A stretch of 34,801 nucleotides of DNA from Pseudomonadota bacterium (GCA_023433515.1 JAEZCN010000076.1:1-34801), one strand, 5' to 3'; positions 10,978 through 18,223 are shown, counted from the stretch's first letter. Translations and numbers: made by a program. Notes: generated by a model not told the origin, from the letters alone.

Positions 10978-11677
10978 GAGGCCGCTGGATTGCGAGGCGG
11001 CGCGCCGGATACTGCAGCGCGCCGAGCAGCTCGGCGTCCGCCACGACATAAACGACGTGATTGCGGACCTCGTGGGTGACCACGTCGCTCACCAGCACGA
11101 AATCATGTGCGTGCCCGCCGCGCGGTGGCACGAGTTCGAGTTCCACGCGGACATAGTCGTGATCGAGGTAAGTCGTGGAGCGCACGTTTTCGATCTCGAC
11201 CTTCCACGACTGGCCACCCGGCGTCTCGGCGCCGAGGTGCCGCAGTAGATAGGCGGCGAGGGTACCAGGGGCGATCTCGCCGCCCGCGCCGGGCGCCTGC
11301 GCGATGGCGAGCTCGGAGACGGGGACGAGCAGCTCGGCGCCCACCGAGTTCGCGAGGGCGCCCGAGTAGCCGACGTACGTGCGCGCGAGCGCTTCCGGCG
11401 ATTCGTAATCCTTCACCAGTGGCAACGAGATCGCCGCGCCCGGAAGCGACGCGTAACTCTCGATCGCGGCGCGCACGTGCCGCTGCTGTTCGGCGTCGAG
11501 CCTGGAATAGGGCACGCCGCGATCCAGCTCGCCGGTGGGATATTGGTGGGGAAACCCGGTGTCGATGCCGCCCCTGGGTCGCTGGTTCGGGTCACGGGAT
11601 CGGACGCAAATGAAATCGCCGGCCCCTTCGAAAAGGGACCGGCGTCCGAGCACCAGGTCTGGCACCGTTTGCGGCAT
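10934..11677 (-). CDS. Unknown ORF, possibly a DUF3500/HupE-type composite or remnant
   Basis: 247-residue ORF. About residues 35-110 (RGVPYSRLDAEQQ through ALARTYVGYSG) resemble, from memory, the C-terminal part of DUF3500 proteins. About 130-225 (including LELVPPRGG and VVTHEVRNHVVYVV) resemble the extracytoplasmic domain that precedes the membrane part of HupE/UreJ-like proteins. No signal peptide is seen, and no HupE membrane helices follow; the ORF ends in a low-complexity tail overlapping the convergent small gene. Its ATG lies upstream of the hairpin that terminates the Hsp20 gene, so the annotated N-terminus reads through a terminator and is doubtful. It may be a deletion fusion of two former neighbours. 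Family matches are from memory and unverified. Confidence 0.45.
   Translation of the reverse strand: MPQTVPDLVLGRRSLFEGAGDFICVRSRDPNQRPRGGIDTGFPHQYPTGELDRGVPYSRLDAEQQRHVRAAIESYASLPGAAISLPLVKDYESPEALARTYVGYSGALANSVGAELLVPVSELAIAQAPGAGGEIAPGTLAAYLLRHLGAETPGGQSWKVEIENVRSTTYLDHDYVRVELELVPPRGGHAHDFVLVSDVVTHEVRNHVVYVVADAELLGALQYPARRLAIQRPLNAQSRRPGSAPGE
11617..11644 (-). terminator. Hairpin with UUCG loop downstream of Hsp20
   Basis: In the minus-strand RNA a 12-bp stem (one G-U pair) closes a UUCG-containing loop (CUUUUCGAAG) and is followed by the moderately U-rich AUUUCAUUU. It lies about 50 nt past the Hsp20 stop. It overlaps the start of the unknown ORF that begins at 11677. Confidence 0.55.
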
Positions 11678-11695
11678 ATGGGGGCCGGGCCCCGT

Positions 11696-12115
11696 TCATG
11701 CGGCCTGGACTTCGATGCGGCGTGGCTCGGGCTTCGCGATCTTCGGGATCGTGAGTTCGAGCACGCCATCCCTGAACTTCGCCGCGATCTGATCCGCCGC
11801 GACGGTTTCCGGCAGCGTGAAGGTGCGCACGAACTTTCCGCTCACGCGCTCGATGCGCGAGTAGAGGCCGTCATCGCTCTTCTGCTCGAAATTGCGTGAG
11901 CCACTCAGCTTGAGTACGCCCTTGTCGGCGGTGATCTCGATGTCTTTCGCGCTGACGCCTGGCAGATCGGCACGCACGACGAATTGCTTCGGTTCCTCGT
12001 GGATGTCCACGGCCGGTGCCCAGGTGGCTTCGTGGGCCGGGGTCTCGAAAGTCTGATCGAGCTCGCGGCGCAGGCGGTTCAGCAGGGTCCAGGGCTCGTA
12101 ACGCACAACAGTCAT
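11696..12115 (-). CDS. Hsp20/alpha-crystallin small heat-shock protein
   Basis: 139 residues from the ATG at 12115, which has GAGGAG 7 nt upstream; a TTG at 12121 overlaps the SD and is rejected. The alpha-crystallin domain spans about 36-125: start PAVDIHEEPKQFVVRADLPG, core strand KGVLKLSG, and FTLPETVAADQIAAKFRDGV, a classic family ending. The C-terminus has the oligomerising I-x-I/V-type tail (ELTIPK then RRIEV). It is an ATP-independent holdase that binds unfolding proteins in the cytoplasm. Expression is probably heat-induced: a sigma-32-like element lies upstream at 12179-12204. Confidence 0.96.
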   Translation of the reverse strand: MTVVRYEPWTLLNRLRRELDQTFETPAHEATWAPAVDIHEEPKQFVVRADLPGVSAKDIEITADKGVLKLSGSRNFEQKSDDGLYSRIERVSGKFVRTFTLPETVAADQIAAKFRDGVLELTIPKIAKPEPRRIEVQAA

Positions 12116-12178
12116 GTCCAATCTCCTCGTTCGTGGTGACTAACTACCGGGGTAAGCCCGGCGTCCGATGGTCCCTTT

Positions 12179-12204
12179 CTGCGGACCGCCCCCGATCGTT
12201 CAAG
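12179..12204 (-). promoter_or_regulatory. Candidate sigma-32 (heat-shock) promoter of Hsp20
   Basis: On the minus strand a perfect CTTGAA -35 (12199-12204) is followed after 14 nt by CCGCAG (4/6 to CCCCAT), about 64 nt before the Hsp20 ATG. The CTTGAA is half of an inverted repeat, TTCAAG-AGC-CTTGAA on the plus strand (12199-12213), so a repressor site is an alternative. Confidence 0.35.
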
Positions 12205-12341
12205 AGCCTTGAAAATGTGCTGTTCGGGCCCACCCGCGGACTTTTTTGGCGCGGCGGGCGCCGGCGCCGGATGGGCCTGACCCCGGGGGCGTTTCCAACA
12301 ACCTGTGGATGAGTTGTGCGTAGCCGGTGGGAATGAGGTGG

Positions 12342-12357
12342 ACACAAAATATTGTGT
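12342..12357. promoter_or_regulatory. NrdR box 1
   Basis: ACACAAAATATTGTGT is an almost perfect palindrome matching the NrdR operator consensus ACACWATATATWGTGT. NrdR is the dATP/ATP-sensing repressor of ribonucleotide reductase genes. This box lies about 400 nt upstream of nrdJa and 179 bp from the second box. Confidence 0.85.
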
Positions 12358-12481
12358 CCGGCCCGATTCCTGCATCCCCCGCAAAAGTACCTTGTTGACA
12401 GGCGCCCAACACGGCCGGAAATGCTGTAAACCATTGACTTAACAGGTATTAAATGGCCTCTGATTATGTCAGCGATGTTTC

Positions 12482-12510
12482 TTGACGGGGTGTTTTTACG
12501 GGCCTAGGCT
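12482..12510 (+). promoter_or_regulatory. Candidate sigma-70 promoter of the nrdJ operon
   Basis: TTGACG (5/6 to the -35 consensus, 12482-12487), a 17-nt spacer and TAGGCT (12505-12510) as -10. The start would be near 12517, so NrdR box 2 (12521-12536) covers the first transcribed bases, a good position for repression. A second weaker pair, TTAACA/GATTAT with a 17-nt spacer, lies at 12439-12467. Confidence 0.5.
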
Positions 12511-12520
12511 TTCGACCCCA

Positions 12521-12536
12521 ACACAAGATGTTGTGT
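12521..12536. promoter_or_regulatory. NrdR box 2
   Basis: ACACAAGATGTTGTGT, a palindrome matching the NrdR consensus, sits just downstream of the candidate -10. A weaker dyad, CAAC...GTTG, follows at 12551-12566, about 30 bp on. NrdR boxes usually pair at about three helical turns, so this could be the degenerate partner. Confidence 0.85.
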
Positions 12537-12739
12537 CGCACATCGTGTGCCAACAACTCGTGGTTGGGGAGCCGGGGAGACAAGGGATGGCGGCTGTCTG
12601 ACAGCAGTCCGCTCACATTTGAAGACGCCCGACCTGCCAGAACGCAGGCGAAAGGCCGTTCTTTTCTCTCCGGTTCGGACATAGGTCAACAAGGCTCCTG
12701 GAGAGCGAGTCCGGAACAACGGGGGACAGGTACCCATCC
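12537..12739 (+). ncRNA. Long structured 5' leader of nrdJ (candidate cis-regulatory RNA)
   Basis: About 200 nt of non-coding leader separates the promoter from the ATG. Visible pairings: the dyad GCTGTC-T-GACAGC (12593-12605); CCTGC/GCAGG (12633-12637 with 12644-12648); and GTTCGGAC (12673-12680) with GTCCGGAAC (12709-12717, one bulge) just before the ribosome-binding region. The SD is weak (AGG 9 nt before ATG). Rfam holds an nrdJ RNA motif found upstream of class II reductases; whether this is one cannot be decided by eye. The rest of the 12116-12739 gap holds the Hsp20 promoter region and GC-rich sequence without recognisable genes. Confidence 0.3.
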
Positions 12740-15700
12740 ATGAATAGCGTGGTCAAACTCGAGCACAAGGACGTCGATGCCATTCCTTTCCAGGAAGCGT
12801 CGCTCGACATCTGGGACAAGAAATACCGCTTGTCCGCCAAAGACGGTACGCCCATCGACAAGACGATGGACGACACCTACAAGCGCGTCGCGCGCGCGCT
12901 TGCAGATGTCGAGCACGAATCCGTCCGCGAACAGTGGTACGAGCGGTTCGTGTGGGCGCTGCGCCGGGGTGCGATTCCCGCGGGCCGCGTGACCAGCAAC
13001 GCCGGCGCGCTCGAGCACAAGCCCGCGACCTCCACCATCAACTGCACGGTGTCGGGAACCATCGGCGATTCGATGGACGACATCCTCAACAAGGTCCACG
13101 AGGCGGGCCTCACGCTGAAGGCCGGTTGCGGCATCGGCTACGAATTCTCGACGCTGCGTCCGCGCGGCGCGTACGTCTCGGGCGCGGGCGCGTACACGTC
13201 CGGTCCGCTGTCGTTCATGGATATCTACGACAAGATGTGCTTCACCGTCTCGTCGGCCGGCGGCCGCCGCGGCGCGCAGATGGGCACGTTCGACGTCGGC
13301 CATCCCGATGCGATGGAATTCATCCGCGCCAAGCGCGAGAACGGCCGCCTGCGCCAGTTCAATCTCTCGCTGCTCGTCACCGACGAATTCATGCAGGCGG
13401 TGCGCGAGGACAAGGACTGGAATCTCGCCTTCCCGCTGCTCACCAAGGAATACGACCCGGCCGAGCACAACATCGAAGACCCGACGAAGTTCGTCTGGCG
13501 CGAGTGGCCGACCACCAGGAACTACGTCTCGCGCGAAGACGGCCTCGTCTGCTGCAAGATCTACAAGACGCTGCCGGCGCGGCGCATGTGGGACGTCATC
13601 ATGACGTCCACCTACGACTTCGCGGAGCCGGGGTTCATCCTGATCGACCGCGTCAACGAAATGAACAACAACTGGTGGTGCGAGAACATCCGCGCGACCA
13701 ACCCCTGCGTCACGGCGGACACGTGGGTGCACACGTCCGCTGGCCCGCGCCAGGTCTGCGAACTCATCGGCCGCCAGTTCACGGCCCGCGTCGACGGCAA
13801 GGATCACCTGAGCGCGCCAGAGGGCTTCTTCCGCACGGCGACCAAGCCGGTGCTGCGCGTGATGACCGACGCCGGCCATTCGCTGCGCCTCACCGCCGAT
13901 CACCGCGTGCGCCGAATCTCGACGCTGACCCGCTGGCGCCTGGCCTCCGAGTGGTGCGCGGCCGGCGATCTCGCGCCTGGCGATCGCGTGCTGCTGCAGG
14001 ATCATCGCGCCGCCGCGTCCTGGAAGGGTGAGACGTGGGTGGGCGAGTCCGAGGGATACCTCATGGGCCTGCTGGTCGGCGACGGCCGCATGACCGAGGA
14101 AGGCGCCGTGCTGTCCGTGTGGGCGCGCTCGGCGGTCGGCAACAGTGACGTCGACGTCAGCGGTCCGCACTCGGTGATGGCCGCCGCGCTGCATGCGGCC
14201 CGCGGCTTCAACCATCGCGCGGATTTCTCGGGCTGGCAGGCGGCGTCGCGCCGCGGCGAATTCCGCCTGAGCATGAGTGCGATCACCGACCTCGCGCGCG
14301 ACGTCGGCATGCGCCCCGGCCACACCACCGTCACGCCGGAGATCGAGCGCTCGTCGAGCGAGTTCTACCGCGGCTTCCTGCGAGGCCTGTTCGACGCCGA
14401 CGGCAGCGTGCAGGGCACGCAGCTCAAGGGGGTATCCGTCCGGCTCGCGCAACACGACCTCGCGCTGCTCGAAGGCGCGCAGCGCATGCTCATGCGTCTA
14501 GGCGTCGCGTCGTCCATCTACAAGAACCGCCGCGAGACGGACCACGAACTCGTGATCACCGGCGCCAACGTGGCGCGCTTCGCGGAGCTCGTGGATTTCG
14601 CCGACACCGTCAAGCGTGGCCGCCTGCACGGCTTGCTGGCCAACTACAAGCGCATGCTCAACCGCGAGCGTTTCGTTGCGACCGTGGAGAGCATCGAGGC
14701 CGCGGGTGTCGAGGATGTGTACGACGTGCAGATCCCCGGCATCAACGAGTTCGACGCGAACGGCTTCCACGCGCACAACTGCGGCGAGCAGCCGCTGCCG
14801 CCGTACGGCTCGTGCCTGCTGGGCTCGGTCAACCTCACGCGCTTCGTGAAGAACGCATTCACGGATTTCGCGGAGTTCGACTGGAACGAATACCGCGAGG
14901 TCGTGAAGGTCTTCACGCGCATGCTCGACAACGTGGTCGAGATCAACGGCCTGCCGCTCGAGCAGCAGCGCGACGAGATCATGCGCAAGCGTCGCCATGG
15001 CATGGGATTCCTCGGGCTGGGCAGCACCATCACCTGCCTCGGCCTGAAGTACGGATCCGAGGATTCGATCAAGTTCACCGAGGACGTCTCGCGCGAGATG
15101 GCGGTCGCCGGCTGGGAAGCGGCGCTCGAGCTCGCGAAGGAGAAGGGCCCCGCGCCCATCATGAAGGAAGAGTTCACGGTGACGGCCGAGATGCTGCGCA
15201 AGCGTCCCGAGATGGTGAAGGACGGCTGGAAGGTCGGCGACCTCATCCCGGGCCGCATCCTGCACGCGCGCTACAGCCGTTACATGCAGCGCATCGCCGA
15301 AACAGCGCCCTGGCTCGTGGATCAGCTCGCCAACGTCGGCGCGCGTTTCACACACCACAGTTCGATCGCGCCGACCGGCACGATCTCGCTCTCGCTCGCG
15401 AACAACGCCTCGAATGGCATCGAGCCTTCGTTCGCCCATCACTATTTCCGCAACGTCATCCGTCCCGGAAAAAAGACGAAGGAGAAAGTCGATGTCTTCT
15501 CATTCGAGCTTCTCGCCTATCGCGAGCTCATCAATCCGCGTGCGATGCCGAATGCAACGAACCCGGCCGAACAATTGCCTGGGTATTTCACGACTGCGGA
15601 AGACATTACGCCAAAGGAACATGTGGACATCCAGGCAGCCGCGCAGAGATGGGTGGACAGTTCCATTTCAAAGACTGCGAACGTGCCTACGGATTACAAG

Positions 15701-15961
15701 TATGAGAGCTTCAAGGACATCTACCTGTACGCCCACGAGAAGGATCTGAAGGGCTGCACGACCTTCCGCTTCAACCCCGAGGCTTTCCAGGGCGTGCTCG
15801 TGAAGGAAGACGACCTCAAGAACACCACCTACGTGTTCACGCTCGAGGACGGCTCCGAGATTTCGGTGAAGGGTGACGAGGAGATCGAATACGACGGTGA
15901 GAAACACACCGCGGCGAATCTCTACGACGCGCTCAAAGAAGGGTATTACGGCAAGTTCTGA
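12740..15961 (+). CDS. nrdJa: Class II (adenosylcobalamin-dependent) ribonucleotide reductase large part, intein-interrupted
   Basis: 1,073-residue precursor; after removal of the 358-residue intein (323-680) the mature chain is 715 residues. It reduces ribonucleotides to deoxyribonucleotides using a radical from coenzyme B12, without oxygen. Visible residues: C102 in TINCTV, one of the redox pair; NP|CGEQPLPP, where N321, the Cys after the intein and the Glu form the active-site finger loop; and the second redox Cys in YGSCLLGSVNL, 11 residues after the radical Cys. Thermotoga NrdJ has the same spacing (C322/C333). Later motifs are IAPTGTISL and SKTANVP. The C-terminal tail is in the next gene, 37 nt downstream, as in Pseudomonas NrdJa/NrdJb. 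Two NrdR boxes lie upstream. G+C falls in the 15460-15720 stretch. Confidence 0.95.
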   Translation: MNSVVKLEHKDVDAIPFQEASLDIWDKKYRLSAKDGTPIDKTMDDTYKRVARALADVEHESVREQWYERFVWALRRGAIPAGRVTSNAGALEHKPATSTINCTVSGTIGDSMDDILNKVHEAGLTLKAGCGIGYEFSTLRPRGAYVSGAGAYTSGPLSFMDIYDKMCFTVSSAGGRRGAQMGTFDVGHPDAMEFIRAKRENGRLRQFNLSLLVTDEFMQAVREDKDWNLAFPLLTKEYDPAEHNIEDPTKFVWREWPTTRNYVSREDGLVCCKIYKTLPARRMWDVIMTSTYDFAEPGFILIDRVNEMNNNWWCENIRATNPCVTADTWVHTSAGPRQVCELIGRQFTARVDGKDHLSAPEGFFRTATKPVLRVMTDAGHSLRLTADHRVRRISTLTRWRLASEWCAAGDLAPGDRVLLQDHRAAASWKGETWVGESEGYLMGLLVGDGRMTEEGAVLSVWARSAVGNSDVDVSGPHSVMAAALHAARGFNHRADFSGWQAASRRGEFRLSMSAITDLARDVGMRPGHTTVTPEIERSSSEFYRGFLRGLFDADGSVQGTQLKGVSVRLAQHDLALLEGAQRMLMRLGVASSIYKNRRETDHELVITGANVARFAELVDFADTVKRGRLHGLLANYKRMLNRERFVATVESIEAAGVEDVYDVQIPGINEFDANGFHAHNCGEQPLPPYGSCLLGSVNLTRFVKNAFTDFAEFDWNEYREVVKVFTRMLDNVVEINGLPLEQQRDEIMRKRRHGMGFLGLGSTITCLGLKYGSEDSIKFTEDVSREMAVAGWEAALELAKEKGPAPIMKEEFTVTAEMLRKRPEMVKDGWKVGDLIPGRILHARYSRYMQRIAETAPWLVDQLANVGARFTHHSSIAPTGTISLSLANNASNGIEPSFAHHYFRNVIRPGKKTKEKVDVFSFELLAYRELINPRAMPNATNPAEQLPGYFTTAEDITPKEHVDIQAAAQRWVDSSISKTANVPTDYKYESFKDIYLYAHEKDLKGCTTFRFNPEAFQGVLVKEDDLKNTTYVFTLEDGSEISVKGDEEIEYDGEKHTAANLYDALKEGYYGKF
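13706..14779 (+). mobile_element. Intein with LAGLIDADG homing endonuclease in nrdJa
   Basis: 358 residues in frame, replacing nothing: it begins at Cys1 (CVTADTWVHTSAG, block A) and ends FDANGFHAHN (block G, His-Asn), followed by Cys+1 of the host. Block B is LRLTADHRVR with the usual T-x-x-H. Two dodecapeptide motifs, GYLMGLLVGDG and GFLRGLFDADG, mark a LAGLIDADG endonuclease domain that looks intact. Block F is VEDVYDVQIPG. The insertion is exactly between Pro and Cys of the NPCGE active-site motif, so splicing is needed for enzyme activity. Its base composition resembles that of the host gene, suggesting long residence or a similar donor. Confidence 0.97.
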
Positions 15962-15998
15962 GAGCAGCTGGCAGCTGCCCGGATAGTAAGGAATCGCA

Positions 15999-16736
15999 AT
16001 GGCCGCCATAAAAATCGACAAGAAGATCGCGAAGTACCGCGTGCAGAAGCCGGTGGACCCGGCCGCCGCGGCGTCCGCGGACGTCGTGAAACTCGAGCCC
16101 CAGGTCGAGATGACGAAGGGCAAGGATGGCCGCTCGGCGAAAGTCGTGCGCATGACCGAAGAGGTGCAGCGCCCGGAGTTCCTGATCGGCGCCACCTACA
16201 AGATCAAGACGCCGGTGTCCGATCACGCGATGTACGTGACCATCAACGACATCGTGCTCAACGAGGGCACGCCGTACGAACAGCGCCGGCCGTTCGAGGT
16301 GTTCATCAACTCGAAGAACCTCGATCACTTCCAGTGGATCGTCGCACTGACGCGCATCATCTCGGCGGTGTTCCGCAAGGGCGGCGACGTGACGTTCCTG
16401 GTCGACGAGCTCAAGGCCGTGTTCGATCCGCGCGGCGGTTACTGGCAGGCGGGCGGCAAGTTCATGCCTTCGATCATCGCCGAGCTTGGCTACGTGATCG
16501 AGAAGCACCTGCAGATGATCGGGCTGCTCAAGAAGCACGAGCTCGACGAACATGCGCAGAAGCTGATCGCCGAGAAGAAGGCGGAATTCGAGGAACGCGC
16601 CAGGCAGACCGACGCGTTCGCCAAGTCCCACTTCCCGGAAGGCGCGCAGCTGTGCGCCAAGTGCAGCACCGCGGCCGTCGTCATGATGGACGGCTGCATG
16701 ACCTGCCTGAACTGCGGCGATTCGAAGTGCGGTTGA
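15999..16736 (+). CDS. nrdJb: Class II ribonucleotide reductase C-terminal subunit (NrdJb)
   Basis: 245 residues, ATG preceded by AAGGA 7 nt upstream. It corresponds to the TSCPD-containing C-terminal region of one-piece class II reductases, encoded separately as in Pseudomonas aeruginosa nrdJb. The body (about 60-190) has YKIKTPVSDHAMYVTIND and PFEVFINSKNLDHFQW, both typical of the TSCPD domain. The last 27 residues hold six cysteines (C219, C222, C233, C236, C239, C244) in CxxC...CxxCxxC...C, probably a zinc ribbon and/or the redox-active tail that re-reduces the active site after each turnover. It follows nrdJa by 37 nt and is closed by a strong terminator. Confidence 0.93.
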   Translation: MAAIKIDKKIAKYRVQKPVDPAAAASADVVKLEPQVEMTKGKDGRSAKVVRMTEEVQRPEFLIGATYKIKTPVSDHAMYVTINDIVLNEGTPYEQRRPFEVFINSKNLDHFQWIVALTRIISAVFRKGGDVTFLVDELKAVFDPRGGYWQAGGKFMPSIIAELGYVIEKHLQMIGLLKKHELDEHAQKLIAEKKAEFEERARQTDAFAKSHFPEGAQLCAKCSTAAVVMMDGCMTCLNCGDSKCG

Positions 16737-16827
16737 GTAGTTAGAAGGAACGGAAATCCATTTGCGCGCGCCGCCGGCGGGTCAACCCGCCACCCACCCT
16801 GAAGGGAAGCGCGGCGCGCGACTTGCG

Positions 16828-16856
16828 CAAGGCAGCTGAAAGGCTGCCTTGTTTTT
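16828..16856 (+). terminator. Rho-independent terminator after nrdJab
   Basis: Perfect 9-bp stem (CAAGGCAGC at 16828-16836 with GCTGCCTTG at 16843-16851), loop TGAAAG, then TTTTT. It is about 90 nt past the nrdJb stop. A second small dyad (GGCGGGT-CA-ACCCGCC, 16776-16791) lies between. The rest of the 16737-17017 gap shows no gene. Confidence 0.85.
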
Positions 16857-17017
16857 GCCCCCGTGTTTCGAGTGCGCAACCGCGGCGCTGACACTCGCGC
16901 CGAGCCCGCCCCACATCCGAAGTACGCAAGTCTGACGTCCTTCGCGCCCCCTTTCCGGCACCCGCGATTCGCCGGGCGGCGCAACATGCACGCAACTTAC
17001 AGTCAACGAGGGCAGTG

Positions 17018-17407
17018 ATGAAACACTCACGCGTGATTGGTTTTGGATTCCTTGCGTCGATGTTGCTGGCGGCCGCCGCGGTCGGTCAGTCGAATCTCGT
17101 CTACAACAAGTGGAACATCGAGCTCGAAGGACAGCCGGTGAAGGCCGGTGACATGGTCTTCCGCGTCACGCCGCGGCAGGGCGAGCCCACCGACATCACG
17201 GTGAACGTCATGCCCGGCCGCGATGAAGGCAAGGTCGTGAAAGACGTGCGCGATGCGCTCGCGGCGAAGCTGAGCCCTGACCGATACACGATCGAGGCGG
17301 GCGGCAACGACATCACGATCAAGAAGAAGGAGGGGCAACCCGACTTCTCGCTCGAGCTCGTGGACTCCACGGTGCAGAACGTGAGCGTGAAGATCGAAGG
17401 CGAATAG
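17018..17407 (+). CDS. Secreted protein, unknown; first of a tandem paralogous pair
   Basis: 129 residues from the ATG at 17018 (GAGGG 5 nt upstream; a GTG directly before it is rejected). The signal peptide ends around LLAAAAVGQS. The mature domain of about 105 residues is beta-rich: WNIELEGQPVKAGDMVFRV, then VMPGRDEGKVVKDVRDAL and IEAGGNDITIKKKEGQPDF. The same pattern recurs in the next gene (WNI...GD.V.RV.P...V...R.A...L), so the two arose by duplication. I do not recognise the family. Probably periplasmic. It starts after a terminator and is followed 66 nt later by its paralogue, probably in the same transcript. Confidence 0.8.
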   Translation: MKHSRVIGFGFLASMLLAAAAVGQSNLVYNKWNIELEGQPVKAGDMVFRVTPRQGEPTDITVNVMPGRDEGKVVKDVRDALAAKLSPDRYTIEAGGNDITIKKKEGQPDFSLELVDSTVQNVSVKIEGE

Positions 17408-17473
17408 ACCCGATGCAGGCGCGCCCCGGAATCCGCCGGGGCGCATCGGCCCGGAGACATCCGGAGGTCGAAC

Positions 17474-18223
17474 ATGGACATCCGTACGCTGGTCTGCGCA
17501 TGTTTGTCAGGTCTGGTTGCGCCCTGGGTGCAAGCGCAGAACGATCCGCCGCTTGCCGAAGCCTGGAACATCCGTTCCAGCGGAATCGCATCGTCGAGCG
17601 GCGACATCGTGTTGCGCGTCATTCCGCCGGACGGCACTGACCCGGTCGAGGTAACCGTCCCGGTGCTCTCGGGGGCCACCGACCAGGAAGTGGCACGCTC
17701 GATCCGTCGCGCGATGGACTCTCAACTGCGGTCTGATCTCTTCGATGTGAGCATCGGCGAAGGCGCGAACGTGCTCGTCACGAGTCCGCGCGGCCGCGCG
17801 ATTTTCGGCGTGGGTCTCGTCACCTCCGACGTCGACAACATGCGCGTGTTCGTGAACTCGACGCTGCCGGTGGCCCAGCCCGCGACGCCTGCGCAGCCGG
17901 GGCCCTCGAACGCGCCCCAACCCGTTCCGCGGCCTCCGGATATGCAGCCGCCGGGCGGCGTCACGGTGCCTGGACCGACATCGACTCCGCTGCCGCAAAA
18001 GTCGCTCCCGACTCCGCAGCCTTCCACGCGGATACCGGAACCGTCGATCCGTGTGCCTTCGGGCACCATCCGGCCGCCGAATACCGGTTCGGCGCCGGGA
18101 ACGCGCAATCCGAAGGGCGCGCCGGATCCCCGGCGCGCCCTGGGCTTGCCCCAGCGGTGTTTCGGCTACTACATGCAGCGGGCGATCGGGCGAACCGCGT
18201 CGTTCGCCGAAGGTGCGTCGTAG
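17474..18223 (+). CDS. Secreted protein, unknown; paralogue of the preceding gene with Pro-rich tail
   Basis: 249 residues, ATG with GGAGG 7 nt upstream. The signal peptide is about residues 1-22 (ends VQAQ). Residues about 27-128 are the same domain as the previous gene (WNIRSSGIASSSGDIVLRV, then VPVLSGATDQEVARSIRRAM and SDVDNMRVFVNS). Residues about 130-215 form a Pro/Thr/Ser-rich low-complexity tail. The last 35 or so codons read through an 11-bp GC hairpin (18115-18140) and 55 nt into the convergent gene, so the tail may be a run-on after loss of an earlier stop. Function unknown. Confidence 0.75.
   Translation: MDIRTLVCACLSGLVAPWVQAQNDPPLAEAWNIRSSGIASSSGDIVLRVIPPDGTDPVEVTVPVLSGATDQEVARSIRRAMDSQLRSDLFDVSIGEGANVLVTSPRGRAIFGVGLVTSDVDNMRVFVNSTLPVAQPATPAQPGPSNAPQPVPRPPDMQPPGGVTVPGPTSTPLPQKSLPTPQPSTRIPEPSIRVPSGTIRPPNTGSAPGTRNPKGAPDPRRALGLPQRCFGYYMQRAIGRTASFAEGAS
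18115..18140. repeat. 11-bp perfect GC hairpin inside the end of the paralogue gene
   Basis: GGGCGCGCCGG (18115-18125), loop ATCC, CCGGCGCGCCC (18130-18140). There is no T tract on either strand. It resembles a terminator stem but lies within the reading frame of the plus-strand gene and just past the stop of the minus-strand gene. Confidence 0.6.

Noticed and set aside
12564..12590. AGCCGGGGAGACAAGG as a cobalamin-riboswitch B12 box
   Set aside because: Only a loose resemblance, and the other conserved elements are not seen in the expected order; left for cmscan.
12593..12605. GCTGTC-T-GACAGC as a LexA box
   Set aside because: LexA sites need CTGT-N8-ACAG; here the spacing is 3 nt.
12686..14455. 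589-codon minus-strand frame opposite nrdJa and the intein
   Set aside because: Antisense of conserved RNR and intein blocks; no recognisable protein features.
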